From Proales similis (lineage: Eukaryota > Rotifera > Eurotatoria > Ploima > Proalidae): a DNA stretch of 64,000 bases. Location: positions 868,001-932,000 of the forward strand of contig JAGVRJ010000006.1 of NCBI GenBank assembly GCA_019059635.1. Direction: 5' to 3'. The position numbers were made by a program, and so were the translations under genes. Shown here piece after piece: positions 22,701 to 33,621 of the stretch (position 1 is its first letter; the number at the start of each line of letters is the position of its first letter). The notes under the pieces are model-generated. The model ran no database searches. It was not told the DNA's origin and saw nothing but the letters and a program-made list of their open reading frames with translations.

Positions 22701-24027
22701 CCTCGCAACCGTGCGGGTAGAAGACTGTCTTGAGGCCGGCGTCGTACCTCGTGTCCGAGTAGAGATGCACAACCTTGAAGAAAGTGACTTTCGATCTCAG
22801 CGGGTCTTTCTTTGTCTGCAGCAGCATGAACTGGCCTTCAATTGACGCCGTTAACTTTTTGACCTTCATTTCAACGTAATTAAAATTACCATCTGCACAG
22901 GTAGCGTTTCCAAAGCCAGTCGGGCAATAAAATGCCGTTCCGTTGGAAGTACAGAATGAGCTTGACTGTTCTTTAGCCTGGAAAGGAAGAATGTTGCATA
23001 GCTCGTTGTTCCCGGCCGGAGCGCCTTTTGGACAACTGTCAGACCGAAGCGATCGAAATTCCTGAGTGAAAAGCTTACTTATCGAGGTCCAGTCAGTCAC
23101 TGTTATATCTGAGCCATTCTGATCAGTGAAGGTAAAGTTATTGACGAGCTCAAGACCGCGACGGCCCAGTACATTGGCGTCATCGAACAGCGTGCCCTCG
23201 TCAAAGGTGTAGAGAAACACTTGTTCAAGATTTGTCTGACGAGTCAAGTTCAAGCATCGCCGGTCTTGTGCATCTACTGTCTGATTTTGGAAGAGCTCAA
23301 CCTCGTCGAGAGCCACGAACCATTCGGGATGGCTGCAGTTTCCCGAGGCAGATATGCCCACCTGTTCATTTTCGTGAAGGCGGTGTGAAGCGAGTGGGCG
23401 AAAGGCACCTGCCTGAAAATCTCCCTCGTAGACATAGAAACATTCGTTTAGTTGCTCCCACCGGATCTGCTGCTCTTCAAACTGGTCGTCACTGGCCTGA
23501 AGGAGCCTGAAGCTCTCGCGAGATCGGATGTCGGTAAGAACGAGCTCGACTTTGAGCCGTCCCGCCTCGCAACCGTGCGGGTAGAAGACTGTCTTGAGGC
23601 CGGCGTCGTACCTCGTGTCCGAGTAGAGATGCACAACCTTGAAGAAAGTGACTTTCGATCTCAGCGGGTCTTTCTTTGTCTGCAGCAGCACGAACTGGCC
23701 TTCAATTGACGCCGTTTACTTTTTGACTTTCATTTCAACGTAATCAAAATTACCATCTGCACAGGTTGGGTCGGTAATTGTCCTGTTTATTTCGTACGTA
23801 TGTTCTTTTACTATTGTTAAACCTCTTGCTCCTATAATTGAAGCGTCTTGTTCCAGCATTTGTTTTGTTATATTATTAAAGTCATAGATGAATTCGTAGT
23901 CGTCTTGGCTTCCCTGACAATTTGCACTTGTATTTCGCTCTAGAGCGAAATCAGCCTTACTGCTTTCGCCGATGAACAGGATACATATCAATATTCTTAA
24001 TAGACTTTTCTTAAGAATTTCGTTCAT
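19765..24027 (-). CDS. MAM-like cell-surface protein with mucin-type repeat stalk
   Basis: One gene, read leftward from ATG 24027-24025 to TAA 19765. Signal peptide (SLLRILICILFIGESS) is followed by MAM-like units: each starts near CxxxxYTFDEGTLFDDANV and ends at WFVALDEVELF, the MAM-type end. Two units are near-identical 864-bp tandem copies; a partial unit precedes and a diverged one follows. Introns inferred at 23700-23753, 22836-22889 (54 nt each), about 21967-22024 and about 21641-21691 remove an in-frame TAA and two apparent frame breaks. The stalk (about 20.0-21.5 kb) is 18- and 13-residue Ser/Thr repeats (TTNEGTTGQGITGSSDAV, TNDQSTVVSSDAS), likely O-glycosylated. One membrane helix (FYVWIIVGAALFVAILFSV) and a short basic tail close it. 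Likely an adhesion or surface-coat receptor. MAM is the closest family I can name; units are longer than a standard MAM. Confidence 0.7.
20030..21500. repeat. Coding minisatellite, 54-bp and 39-bp units
   Basis: Tandem array inside the stalk of the MAM-like gene. Two unit lengths alternate: 54 bp (18 aa, TTNEGTTGQGITGSSDAV and variants) and 39 bp (13 aa, T(N/D)DQSTVVSSDA(S/V)). Higher-order blocks of several units are themselves repeated almost exactly (for example 20245-20420, 20545-20700 and 20785-20940), showing recent unequal exchange. All units are multiples of three, so length changes keep the frame. The antisense strand is open for 508 codons for the same reason. Confidence 0.9.
22889..23753. 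repeat. 864-bp tandem duplication (right copy); left copy 22025-22889
   Basis: The stretch 22836-22889 to 23700-23753 repeats with an offset of exactly 864 bp (288 codons). The copies differ at only scattered positions. One difference turns TTA into TAA, but this falls inside the 54-nt intron and should not matter. Confidence 0.85.
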
Positions 24028-24304
24028 TCTTACTCTTGCCGAGTCTACTTTCTTTTCTTGTTCGCTTTTGTCTCATTTCTTTATCTTATATTCTTAGTCT
24101 ATCTCTTGTTATTATGCTGCCTTGATTATCACTTTGTGTTTTTTTCTCCTTTTTCTTGTTGACATAATTTTCCATATTTATTGCATGCTTACTCTCTACG
24201 TCGTTGATTTTATTTGATCAGCTTTGATAAGGCTGTTGCTGTGATTACCGTTTAGCTTCGTTATAAAAGACTTGCTTTTTTATTTTTTTATTTTCTGTTT
24301 TATT
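24028..24304. promoter_or_regulatory. Bidirectional promoter region of two MAM-like genes
   Basis: Only 277 bases separate the start codons of two divergently transcribed, related genes (24027 minus, 24305 plus). The stretch is T-rich on the plus strand and has no exon. Shared control of the pair is a reasonable inference. Confidence 0.5.
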
Positions 24305-25875
24305 ATGTCGCTCTTTCTGCTATTCTTCCTTATCGTTCAATTCCCATGTGAGTTTATTATCTTTGTTTCGCTTGCTTTAAGGATGTTATTTCTATTCAAA
24401 TCTTAACTCTTTTATAGCAATATTCGGCAGTCGCTTGGCGCTCTACTCATTTGACTCGATCGACATCTCACAATCTAACATCACCGTGGTTTATGGCCGT
24501 CGAGTTACTCAACTAAGAGCTTGTTTCTTATTTGATGATCACAAGTCTCAGCTTATCTCCGACTTTACTTCGACTAGTAACTCGCGCTCTCTTTCCATGT
24601 TTTCTGTTGACTTATTATATTTGCCTTTAGCTACGCCGGACTGCAAGTTTCCATTTCTGCACGAGCATAGTCAACAATGGTTTTGTACAGCCTCTAACCA
24701 GCCCGACGTTTTATCATGTTTATCCTCCCTTTCGTCACAGTTCATACCATGTCTTGAAGGTTCGTCATTCAGCCGTTTTCATCTTATTTCATTTTAAATG
24801 TGACTTGATTCTGTTGCTTAGGGAAATTTCTTCTCTTTTATCACCCTTCGCAACTCTCCTACATTGGACAGGTTGCGTTGGACGGTTTGCTTGAGCTAAA
24901 ATCGAGTGAATACTTTCAAATCGACATTTACCTTCTCATTTACAATCATCCGTGTGTTTACTTTGAGCTCTTTTTGGGGCAAATCTCGACCGGACAGAGT
25001 TTCAGAATCCTCACAACTCAGAACGCGGTCTTTTCATTCGAGGGATGGAAGTTGTTTCCGTCTTGCTTCACAGCCGACACCGGACTCTATCAAGTTGGTT
25101 ATTTTAAACTCAAGAAACTTCGATTTTCCTTTCGTTATGTTTGAGTTTTCAGGTGACTTTCCGAGTAAACCACCAGTGTCCCAAGAGCTATTTCGCTGCA
25201 CTCGACAACATTGTGATTTATCGAAAAACCGATTCCAATCTGAGCGACTGCTTTGACTTTGGATCGAAAACAACTGTTGTCTCAACAGACGATCATTTCT
25301 CAACTGAACCATCGCCTGATTTAGCGTCTCAAAGCACTGAAGATACAACAGACCCATCAGAGTTCAGCACAAGCCATCTCAGCCCTTTGTCTACTACTCT
25401 AGGCTCTTCTGAGTACTCTACGAGCCCTACTCTAAGCTCAATGAGCAGTAGCTGGATCCCTGCCACTGTCACAGAGAGTTTCCGTCCGAGTACAACGTCT
25501 AGCGACGATTCGCTAATCACACAAGAGCGCGATGAAACCACAGGGCCAAGTTTTTCGTCGACTAGCGATTCTCAAGCATCCGGCCAGACAGCATCGTGGG
25601 AAACGAGCACAGATTTGGCAATCTACCAAAGTAGCACGATGCCAGCAGATACGACCGAGGACTCGTCAGGAAACAAAGGAGAACCCGAACCGTCCACAGA
25701 TGCGATGCTGACAATTGTGCTGGTGGTCAGCGGCTCGGTTGTTGGTCTCTTGGTTTTGGGAGCCATTCTCTATTTTATATTTCGTCCCAAGACCGAGGTT
25801 TTTCCGTCAGAAGTCATTAGAAAGCGCTTCAAAAGCCCAGCCAATAAGGAAGTTCATAATCTCGACTATCTTTAG
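24305..25875 (+). CDS. MAM-like membrane protein with Ser/Thr stalk
   Basis: Signal peptide MSLFLLFFLIVQFP is followed by an intron (about 24351-24418) and then one MAM-like unit: LALYSFDSIDI at its start, FIPCLEG just before the second intron (about 24763-24820), GLYQ before the third (about 25102-25153), and QCPKSYFAALDNIVIY at its end. These last two intron positions are the same as in the neighbouring minus-strand paralogue (ALG/GKF and GKYQ/LTV). About 130 residues of Ser/Thr/Asp-rich stalk follow, then a membrane helix (MLTIVLVVSGSVVGLLVLGAILYF) and a basic cytoplasmic tail. Product: probable single-pass surface receptor or adhesion protein. The unit is diverged from the duplicated copies next door, so the gene pair is older than the 864-bp duplication. 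AATAAA is at about 25917. Confidence 0.7.
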
Positions 25876-26875
25876 ACTCTTTTCTTCAGCCTGTTCACCA
25901 TTCTCATGTTTAGCTTAAATAAATCCACCGTCTTGTTGTGTTTAATCATTTTGCCTTATCGCTCTCGTTCTACGCTCTAGTTTCTGTTACACTTTGTAGG
26001 CAAACGGGCACAAGAGTAAAACAAGGGACTTTTCAGGGACTTTTCGCTCTGTGTCTCTATGCTTGTTCGCACGGTGATTATCTCAACTGTGCGCTCTTTT
26101 TGCATCTTATCTGCAACGCGCCCGCTACGCAATGAATTTCATTCAGCATCAGATTAATGGAGACGCTGCGATCGTCTGGAGGCTTAGACAAATGATTAAT
26201 TCAATATCGCATGATGGTTACATTGTTCATTAGATTAGAATGTTTGCCGAGCTCTTACTAAAACCTTTGCCAGAGGCGGCGAGCTTGTTTTTTGATGTTC
26301 AATTCAGAGAGATATGATTTTTACGATCCTTGTGTAGTCGCTATCGTGAAATTAGCGTCATTTGGAGCTCAAAAGCCAAACAAAATAGATGTAGCTGAGC
26401 TGAGCGATTATCTAAACTTGGCCTCGTCTAATTTGTTTGCGACAACGCGGCCAGATTGTGAGCTTGCGTAATACCAGCGACGCTTGCTCTCCTCTGCGCC
26501 TTGACAAGTGCTCATAGTGATTTGAGTCGTTAACATCGGCGTTCTTTAAATTAATTTGAATAGATGCACGTTGTAGTGGTTGTTGTTGTTTTTGTTGTAG
26601 CCGTTTTCAGTATCGTGATTGTCAAGGCACGAAAGCAAATTGAAATGAATAAAAGTTTCCCAAATTGAGCCGAAATTCAAACGTAAATTGAACCTCTCGA
26701 ACCAAGTTTGGTTGAATGAACAGGCGTCTCGAAATTGGAAATATTTAAGAAAAGAACAAAAAAATAAAAACGCGTCTACGCGCAATGAATCATGAACCGC
26801 GAAAAGAGGTCAATTTGTCATTATTTGCTTTTTATTTTGAACTTTTCAGCGAGAAGAACGCCCGAGTCTAATATT
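25876..26875. other. 1-kb convergent intergenic region
   Basis: Between the 3' ends of the plus-strand MAM-like gene and the minus-strand calcium sensor. I see AATAAA signals (about 25917 plus; 26830 area minus) and nothing else I can support; the short open frames look random. Confidence 0.5.
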
Positions 26876-27572
26876 TCAGGCTACGTGATGGGTGCTGATC
26901 ATGTGAATAAAGTGGCTCTTGAGCTTCTCATTGTTCATTACGTAATCGATGAATTCCTTCTCAGTTAGTCGTTCTCTAGGATCTTGTTTCCATTGCTCAA
27001 ATAGAGCATCGACTTCCTCTGTATCTTGCTCGCCAATGGCCATGTCACGCATTCCTTCAAATAGAAAATTGATTTCGTCCTTCTCGAGGCTTCCGCTTCT
27101 ATTTGTGTCGTAGATGCTAAACGCCAGCAGCAGCTTCTTCTCCGGCAAATTGTGACCCGAGAGTGACACTGCCACCAAGAACTCCGAGAACGTAATGTGT
27201 CCACTCTTGTCAAAATCGAATGCCAAGAAGAGAAGGTCGAGAAACTTTTCCACCTGCAGCTTGTGAGGAAAGAGCTTTTTGTAAAGCGTGACGAACTGCT
27301 CTTTGTTCAGGGCACCGTCTGGATACATAACCTTCTCATTCAAGCGCTTTACTTGCCAAATGGACGAGAGTTTGCTGGGCCAAATCTTACAGAAAACTGA
27401 TTCTCGTAAAAGTCAAGTATCTGCTTTTTGCTGAACTGCGTGCTTTCCAGAATGACGTTCAGCTCATCCTGGCCAGCGAGCAACATTTAGCCTTCAAAAT
27501 GAGCAATGTCTTAGTGCGATTACTCACCTCGCTCAATTCCTTTCTTGCCTGCTTGGAATTTTTCACTCCCAT
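26876..27572 (-). CDS. Neuronal calcium sensor / recoverin-family EF-hand protein
   Basis: Three or four exons from ATG 27572. The first residues, MGVKNSKQ, fit an N-myristoylation signal (Gly2, Ser6, Lys7), as in NCS-1 (frequenin) and related proteins. After an intron (about 27490-27527), DELNVILESTQFSKKQILDFY is followed by a second intron (about 27345-27396) and the EF-hand core. EF2 (DFDKSGHITFSEF) and EF3 (DTNRSGSLEKDEI) have complete calcium loops. EF1 (YPDGALNKEQF) is disabled as in the family, and EF4 (KQDPRERLTEKEF) lacks the usual ligands. Length about 210 aa is normal. The family senses calcium near membranes and controls kinases, channels or receptors; recoverin-like proteins with two working sites fit this pattern best. 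I cannot name the subtype. Confidence 0.75.
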
Positions 27573-28579
27573 TATTAGAGCCGATTTAAATTTTGTGTCC
27601 TCTTCTCAGGTAACTAGGCGCGCGCTCTGAATCATTTATTCATTCACTTTGCTTTTTTTTTTATTATTTACCATTTCTCATTATACACGGGCCCCTGAGC
27701 TCGTCAACACTTAAACCTCGAATCCAAATTACTTTTATTTTACTTTATTTTTTTTCCTTTCTTGCGGGGATCGTAAGAACGACGTTGAGCCTCGCCTAAG
27801 AGAAGAGAGAGTGAGAGATATTTGTTTGATAAGCGATCCCTGAGAGTAGTGTCACTTGTGATGCATCGAGTCAAGACAATTGATCGCGATCGACCGAGCG
27901 CGCATGATGCAATCAAGCGCATATTCAACAACAACAACAACAAGCCAAAAAAAATACAAAAAATCAAATGGCTAATTGAGCGAGCACCAACTCTTCCTTC
28001 AAATCTTCTTGCTCTATTTATACCAACGTGTCTTTGCTAGGACACGAAACTGACATGAGCACAAGACCTTAACATTCTCATCCGTTTCAAGCGAAATCGA
28101 ACTCCTGACTTGTTTTATCGATTTTTTTCAATGCCTGCTCCCTTAGGTGCTCTCCTACGTGTGTGCGCGCGCGCTCACTGTCACCGCAATGCTGTTATTA
28201 CATCATACAAAATTAAAATTTTCTCTGAATTCACTGTGTTCGGGCCACAAGCCTTAGTTTAAGAGTTAAATTATGATTTGGAAACATTTTATGCGCCAGT
28301 GCGTGCTCTCTGTCGATGCTAGCCGAGCTCACTTTTCTTTTTTTCATTTTTCTATATAATTCAAATTCTGCGCTTAGGCGACACAAACATTCGATTACGC
28401 AATCAGATTTTTGTCGGCGCTGAATTAGGAAGCCCGTTTTCATTTGATCGTCTAGACCCCTCTTCTTCTTCTTCTGGTTATTTGACTTTTCGCCGTTTGC
28501 GCATTTTTCTTGAGAATTGGCATTTTCCTCTCGTGCCCGTCGTGGTGGTAGTGGTTGTCCGGTGCAAGCGAGTGCAGAG
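27573..28579. other. 1-kb intergenic region between divergent genes
   Basis: Upstream flank of both the calcium sensor (-) and the ATP11-like gene (+). It holds a (CAA)n-like run near 27931-27942 and a short GT/GC alternating run near 28159-28173. No exon seen. Confidence 0.4.
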
Positions 28580-31500
28580 ATGGATAAGGCCAAGCAGAAG
28601 GTGTTCAAGGTTACAGATTCGAGCAGCTTCTTGTCGCGCGTGCTCAGATTTCTCGTAAGCTCTTCTCGTGTTCCTGTTCACGTTCTGAATCACTCGGCGA
28701 CCTCGTTTGAATACAGAGAATTCGCGACTCGAGAGAAGAAAGCGCCAAGTTCCGCACCTTATACATAAATAACCATCGGCCTGAGGACAGCGACTTGCCC
28801 GACTACTGTTCAAATTCAATCAAGACTTCAAAGGTAAATCAGTGTCAGCGATCGTCTCTCTTCAAGACCTGCAGTCACCTCTTCTCGCCATTCAGTACAG
28901 CCTGATCAACTTTTTGCCAAAGAATCTCTTCGAGCAGTTCCGTCGCATTGCCAACTTTTACTTTCTTGTCAACTGTATTATAATTGTGAGCCGATTTTCT
29001 ATATTTGAAATTCTCTCTTCTCTCTTGTGCTTGCGAATGAGATTTCTGAACTTTGGCAATTTTCATTCAGTTTATTGTTCCTGACCCGCCGACGAGTCCT
29101 TACACCAGCATGGCGCCTTTATTGATCGTGGTCGGAGTCACGGCGATCAAGCAGGCCTACGAGGACATACTGCGGCACAAATCGGACCGCGAGATCAACA
29201 ACAAAAAGGTGCGCATCATTCGACACGGCGAACTGAAAGAGCACAAGTGGCAAGACATCCGAGTGGGAGATGTAGTCGAAGTGCAAGCCGATGAGCAGTT
29301 TCCCTGTGACCTTCTGTTACTTTACGCCAAGACGGAGGGTGGCCAGTGTCATGTGACCACAGCGAATCTCGACGGCGAAACAAATCTCAAGGTCAAGTCG
29401 GTGCCTGCCAATCTGAACGTGCCCCATGACATAAAAGAACTTGCCGAGTTCTCAGGCCAGATAGAATGCGACAAACCAAACACGAAATTGTACGAGTTCA
29501 AGGGAAAGATAAACATAGACGGCAAACAATAGTAAGCTAAAACCGCTCTTATAAGTTGAGCTTGGAAATTTATCGATTTTATCGCCAAGCCTGGCCAATA
29601 ATGACAATATATTGCTTCGAGGCGCTTGTCTACGATTAGCGCCTGTCGTCTATGGTAAGCAATTATATTTTTAAAATGTTCATTGCCAAGTTTGAAAGCT
29701 GCTTAATGACGCCGTTTCGCTTTCTCATAATTGCTCTCCTATGGAAACGTAGGCCGCCAGGCACTAGGGCGGTCATGTTTGCTTAGCTAAGGGAAGAAAC
29801 TTCTAGTTTCGTAGTTGGATGTTTGCATTTTGACGACAATCGTTTACGTCAGTCATTAAATGCAAACATTAGCTGTGACGCGCCTAGGGCGAATTCAATC
29901 TGATGATTGAAGTTTGTTTTTGTTCTGTTTTGATGCTTTTCATAATTCGGCTACCGTTTTAGGATGCGCTATCTACACGGGCAAGGACACCAAAATGATG
30001 AAGAACTTGAAAATAAAATCAAACAAACTGTCGGTGATTGAACGGTAAAATTTTTCAAAAAAAAAAAAAAAAAGAACTAAATATTTGAAATTTATTCACC
30101 AACAAAAAAACAAACAAAAAGAAAACTGAACCATTTCATTCTGATCTACTTGGGCGTTCTTCTTTTCATGATGATTCTCTCGTTCGGTCTCTCGTTCATT
30201 TACATTGACATTTATTCATCGCACTGGTATTTGTCCGGGAGAGAGCCGCAATTTTTCAATGTGAGTCGTCTAGCCGGTCGTCTGTAGCTAATCTGACTTA
30301 GTTTACTCGTTCCCAGGATAACAAGGCGCTCTACTACTTTATAATTCTGATCTACTACATGAACTTGTATAACTATGTAGTGCCTATATCGCTCTACGTC
30401 ACAATAGGTAAACGCTTTCACACAAGTCAAATCGTCCTCTTGGCTAATGCTGGCGGCTCGAAGAAATGCAGCGCTTCGTTGGATCGCAGTTTATTGAATG
30501 GGATCTGAAGTAAGCTTTTTTGGCCTGTGTAATTTCTAAACAGCCTCTGGCATTGATTACTGACTCTCAAAAATAGGGTCTACGATGAAGCAACTGACCA
30601 GCCGGCCAAAGCGAACACTTCTGACTTGAACGAAGACCTTGGACAAGTCGAGTACCTGTTTTCGGACAAGACAGGAACTCTGACTGAAAACGAGATGTGT
30701 TTCAAACAGTTTTCAATCGACGGCGTCATCTACGAGGACAGAGAGGGCCAAATTTACGAACGAGAGTCCGGACGTTTACAAGAAGAGTTTTTAAGAGACG
30801 AGCGCTTCCGTCGTTTGTTCGAAGTGCTCTCGCTCTGTCACACAGTGCAAGTGAATGAGTCTGCCAAAGAGCGCTTTCAGGCATCTTCGCCCGACGAGTT
30901 CAGTTTCGTCAACTTTTGCTCTCGTGTGGGCATTGAATATGCTGGCGAGCGTAAAGAGGGCCATAATCTCATCCGAAGAGTGTCATTCCGAGGAGAGGTC
31001 AAGGACTTTATTCTCCTCGACTTGCTCGATTTTGATTCGACTCGCAAGCGGATGAGCGTTATTCTGCAGAATTCGGACGGCAAGAAATTCCTGCTGTGCA
31101 AAGGCGCTGAGGCGTTCATGTTCGGCAAATGCTCGAAAGGAAACGTTCAAATATGCAATGAAACAATTGGCCAGTTTGCCGAACAAGGCTGGCGAACGCT
31201 GGTCTTTGCCTACAAAGAATTGAGCGAGAGCGACTATCAGCAGATAAAAGAAAAAATAGACAAAGCGATGGCCGATATCGAAAACAGAGACAGCGAACTA
31301 TCCAAAGCGTTCGAGGAAATCGAGTCCGGCCTGACTTTGCTGGGCGCCACCGGCGTCGAGGACAAACTTCAGGATGAGGTCGAGGACACGCTCGAGACAC
31401 TTCGACGCGCCGGAATTAAAATTTGGGTGTTGACCGGCGACAAACGCGAGACCGCAATCAACATTTCAAACTCTTGCAAGCATTTTTCCAAAGAAATGAA

Positions 31501-33268
31501 AATGCTCATCATCACAGACATGAAAGAGCAGGGCGAGATTGGCAGTCGCTTGTCAGAATTCGAACGAGAGCTCAAAGATCAGCCGGATAAGCCTTTCGCG
31601 CTGGTCATAGACGGCATCACGCTCGGATTTTTGTTTCAATTCAAGCTGGAGGAGAAATTCCGCGACATTTGCATGCAGTGTCGAGCCGTCCTCTGCTGTC
31701 GAATGTCTCCGGCGCAGAAGGCCGAGGTTGTCCGTTTGGTGAAGAAGAGCAAGCAGCGTCCGTTGTGTGCCGCTATCGGCGATGGTGCAAACGACGTGTC
31801 AATGATCCAAGAGGCCAACGTCGGCTTGGGCATATTCGGCAAAGAAGGACGCAATGCCGCTCGCTCGGCAGATTTCGCCTTTGCTAAATTCAAGTTCGCT
31901 CGCCGCCTCCTATTAGCACATGGATTTCTCTACTACACTCGAGCTTCAGACATGGTCCAGTACTTTTTCTACAAGGTGAGTAATCTCGATGCAGCTCTAT
32001 TCGATGCCTCGTTTCAACTCGGCTCGCTTCAAGAACTTCACATTTGCCATTTGCCAACTTTACTACGCTTTTTTCAACGCCTTCTCAACTTCGGTAAGCG
32101 TCGTCATTCGTTTCAAATTCATCGTGTTTGAATGAGTCCGTTTTTGTTCAGAGCTTGTACGACTCGATTGTCTTGACCCTCTACAATGTCGTGTTCACAG
32201 CCGCGCCCATATTGCTGTTTGGATTGTTCGAACAGAAGGTGCCAATCAACAAGTTGGAGTCGAATCCGTTCATATACCGGTGACTGAATGAAATTGCGCA
32301 AAACTCGATCCTGCTCGTCCTTTAACTGCTTTCATCTCAAGGACAATCACTCGAAATAGAAAACTGCGCTGGATTCACTTTTTGAAGTGGAACTTTTTCT
32401 GTGAGTCGAAATTCTTTTTTTGTTGTCATTCATTTCAAACTCGTTTTTATGCATTCGTCAAAACAAACAGGCATATGGCATTCGGTCATCTCCTACTTTT
32501 TCTGCTATGCCATTTATGCAGAAGGCCTGCCTCTAGCAGGCGATGGCAAAGTGGCCGGCAACTATCAATTCGGTGCGCTAGTGCTCACAGTCATTGTGAT
32601 ACTCGTGCACTTCAAGGTAAGCCGATGCATTGCTGGGCTCGAGTCAAACTGGCTAACTAATCGAACACCAAACAGCTGCTTATCGAGTGGCAGCACAAAG
32701 GAGTTGTGCTCGCATTTGGATATTTCCTCAGCTTTCTCGGCTACACAATATTTGCTCTGGCGGCCAACTCGTTCATTCTGTAAGGCAGAGAGAGTCCAGG
32801 TGTTGAGTGGACTGTCTCACTTAAACTCTTTTTTTCCTTTCAAGACCGGACATTTTCCTGATATTCACTGATGGCCAGAGCAATTACTGGGTCTTCTTCA
32901 ACATGTTTAGTCACGGCGCGACCTGGTTCAGCTTCATGCTGATCGTCGTTACTGCTCTGGCGCCCGATCTAACACTCAAAGTTCTGGAAAACTTGAGGGC
33001 AAGCGAGTCTGTTCGCAAGAGCAAGTTAAAAGAGCAAGAAGAGATCAGAAATGCAACCGGTGCAGGAGTCAATCCGCCAGTTTCGAACGTCGACCGTGGG
33101 CAAGATCAAGCGCAGAATCAAGAGGTCAGAGTTTTCATCGTGCCCCAGAAGGCCTCCAACACAAAGGTGTTGAAGGCCAAGCTCGGAAATGACCGGCGAG
33201 TGCAGCCAGAATCGAGCGGCGTCCGAGAGCGCTATGCACAGGCTTGGGCCGTCGAAGAGATAAATTAG
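28580..33268 (+). CDS. P4-ATPase phospholipid flippase, ATP11-like (class VI)
   Basis: A flippase moving aminophospholipids from the outer to the inner leaflet, driven by ATP, usually with a CDC50 partner. About fourteen exons. In order: an N-tail with FRTLYINNHRP and a first helix pair after LINFLPKNLFEQFRRIANFYF (a class hallmark), the A-domain loop TTANLDGETNLK (the DGET motif), the phosphorylation site SDKTGTLTENEM (Asp in DKTGT, large central exon about 30582-31975), KGAEAF of the nucleotide domain, LIGATGVED-like hinge (LLGATGVEDKLQ), GDGANDVSMI, and six C-terminal helices. VTAIKQAYEDILRH and the C-terminal block YNVVFTAAPILLFGLFEQ are closest to ATP11A/B/C. One intron (29655-29962, 308 nt) is much longer than the rest. 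Another begins with a long A tract (30045-30121). The last exon ends in a Lys/Arg/Gln-rich tail. Confidence 0.9.
29813..29884 (+). ncRNA. Candidate intronic hairpin RNA
   Basis: In the 308-nt intron of the flippase gene. The arms ATGTTTGCATTT (29819-29830) and TAAATGCAAACAT (29867-29879) are near-perfect inverted repeats. The inner stem continues with TGACG/CGTCA around an 11-nt loop, and a basal AGTT/AGCT pairing extends it. It could be a miRNA precursor or part of a snoRNA; I find no H/ACA or C/D box I trust. Confidence 0.35.
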
Positions 33269-33621
33269 AAAGAAGCGGTACATTTAAAGAGACTCTGGTT
33301 CAGTATTGACCACCCTGTACTTTTAGTTTATTTCTTTTTGGTGTTCACCGGTGAACTGTTTTATTCACAAGCAATCTTATACCGGTTCAACATTAGTGAC
33401 ATTTGCCACAGATTCTGTTTTTAACTCTTTTTTTTTCCTTCACACAGGTAATTTTGCAATAAAGAGAGCAAAATGATTTTAATTGAATTTTATGCCCGCC
33501 GACTGCTGGGTTGCTGCGCGCATTTGTCCTTCATTATTTCGTCAAGTCGTTCGCACATACAAATTGAATTCAGCAAACAGCTCGCATAATCACAATTCGA
33601 ATAAGTTTGATTAGAGACACA

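Noticed and set aside
22368-23709. Plus-strand open frames repeated in the 864-bp copies
   Set aside because: Antisense shadows of the duplicated MAM-like units.
23716-23730. Premature TAA that would make the MAM-like gene a pseudogene
   Set aside because: It lies in a 54-nt GT-AG intron whose position is matched by introns in the other units and paralogues.
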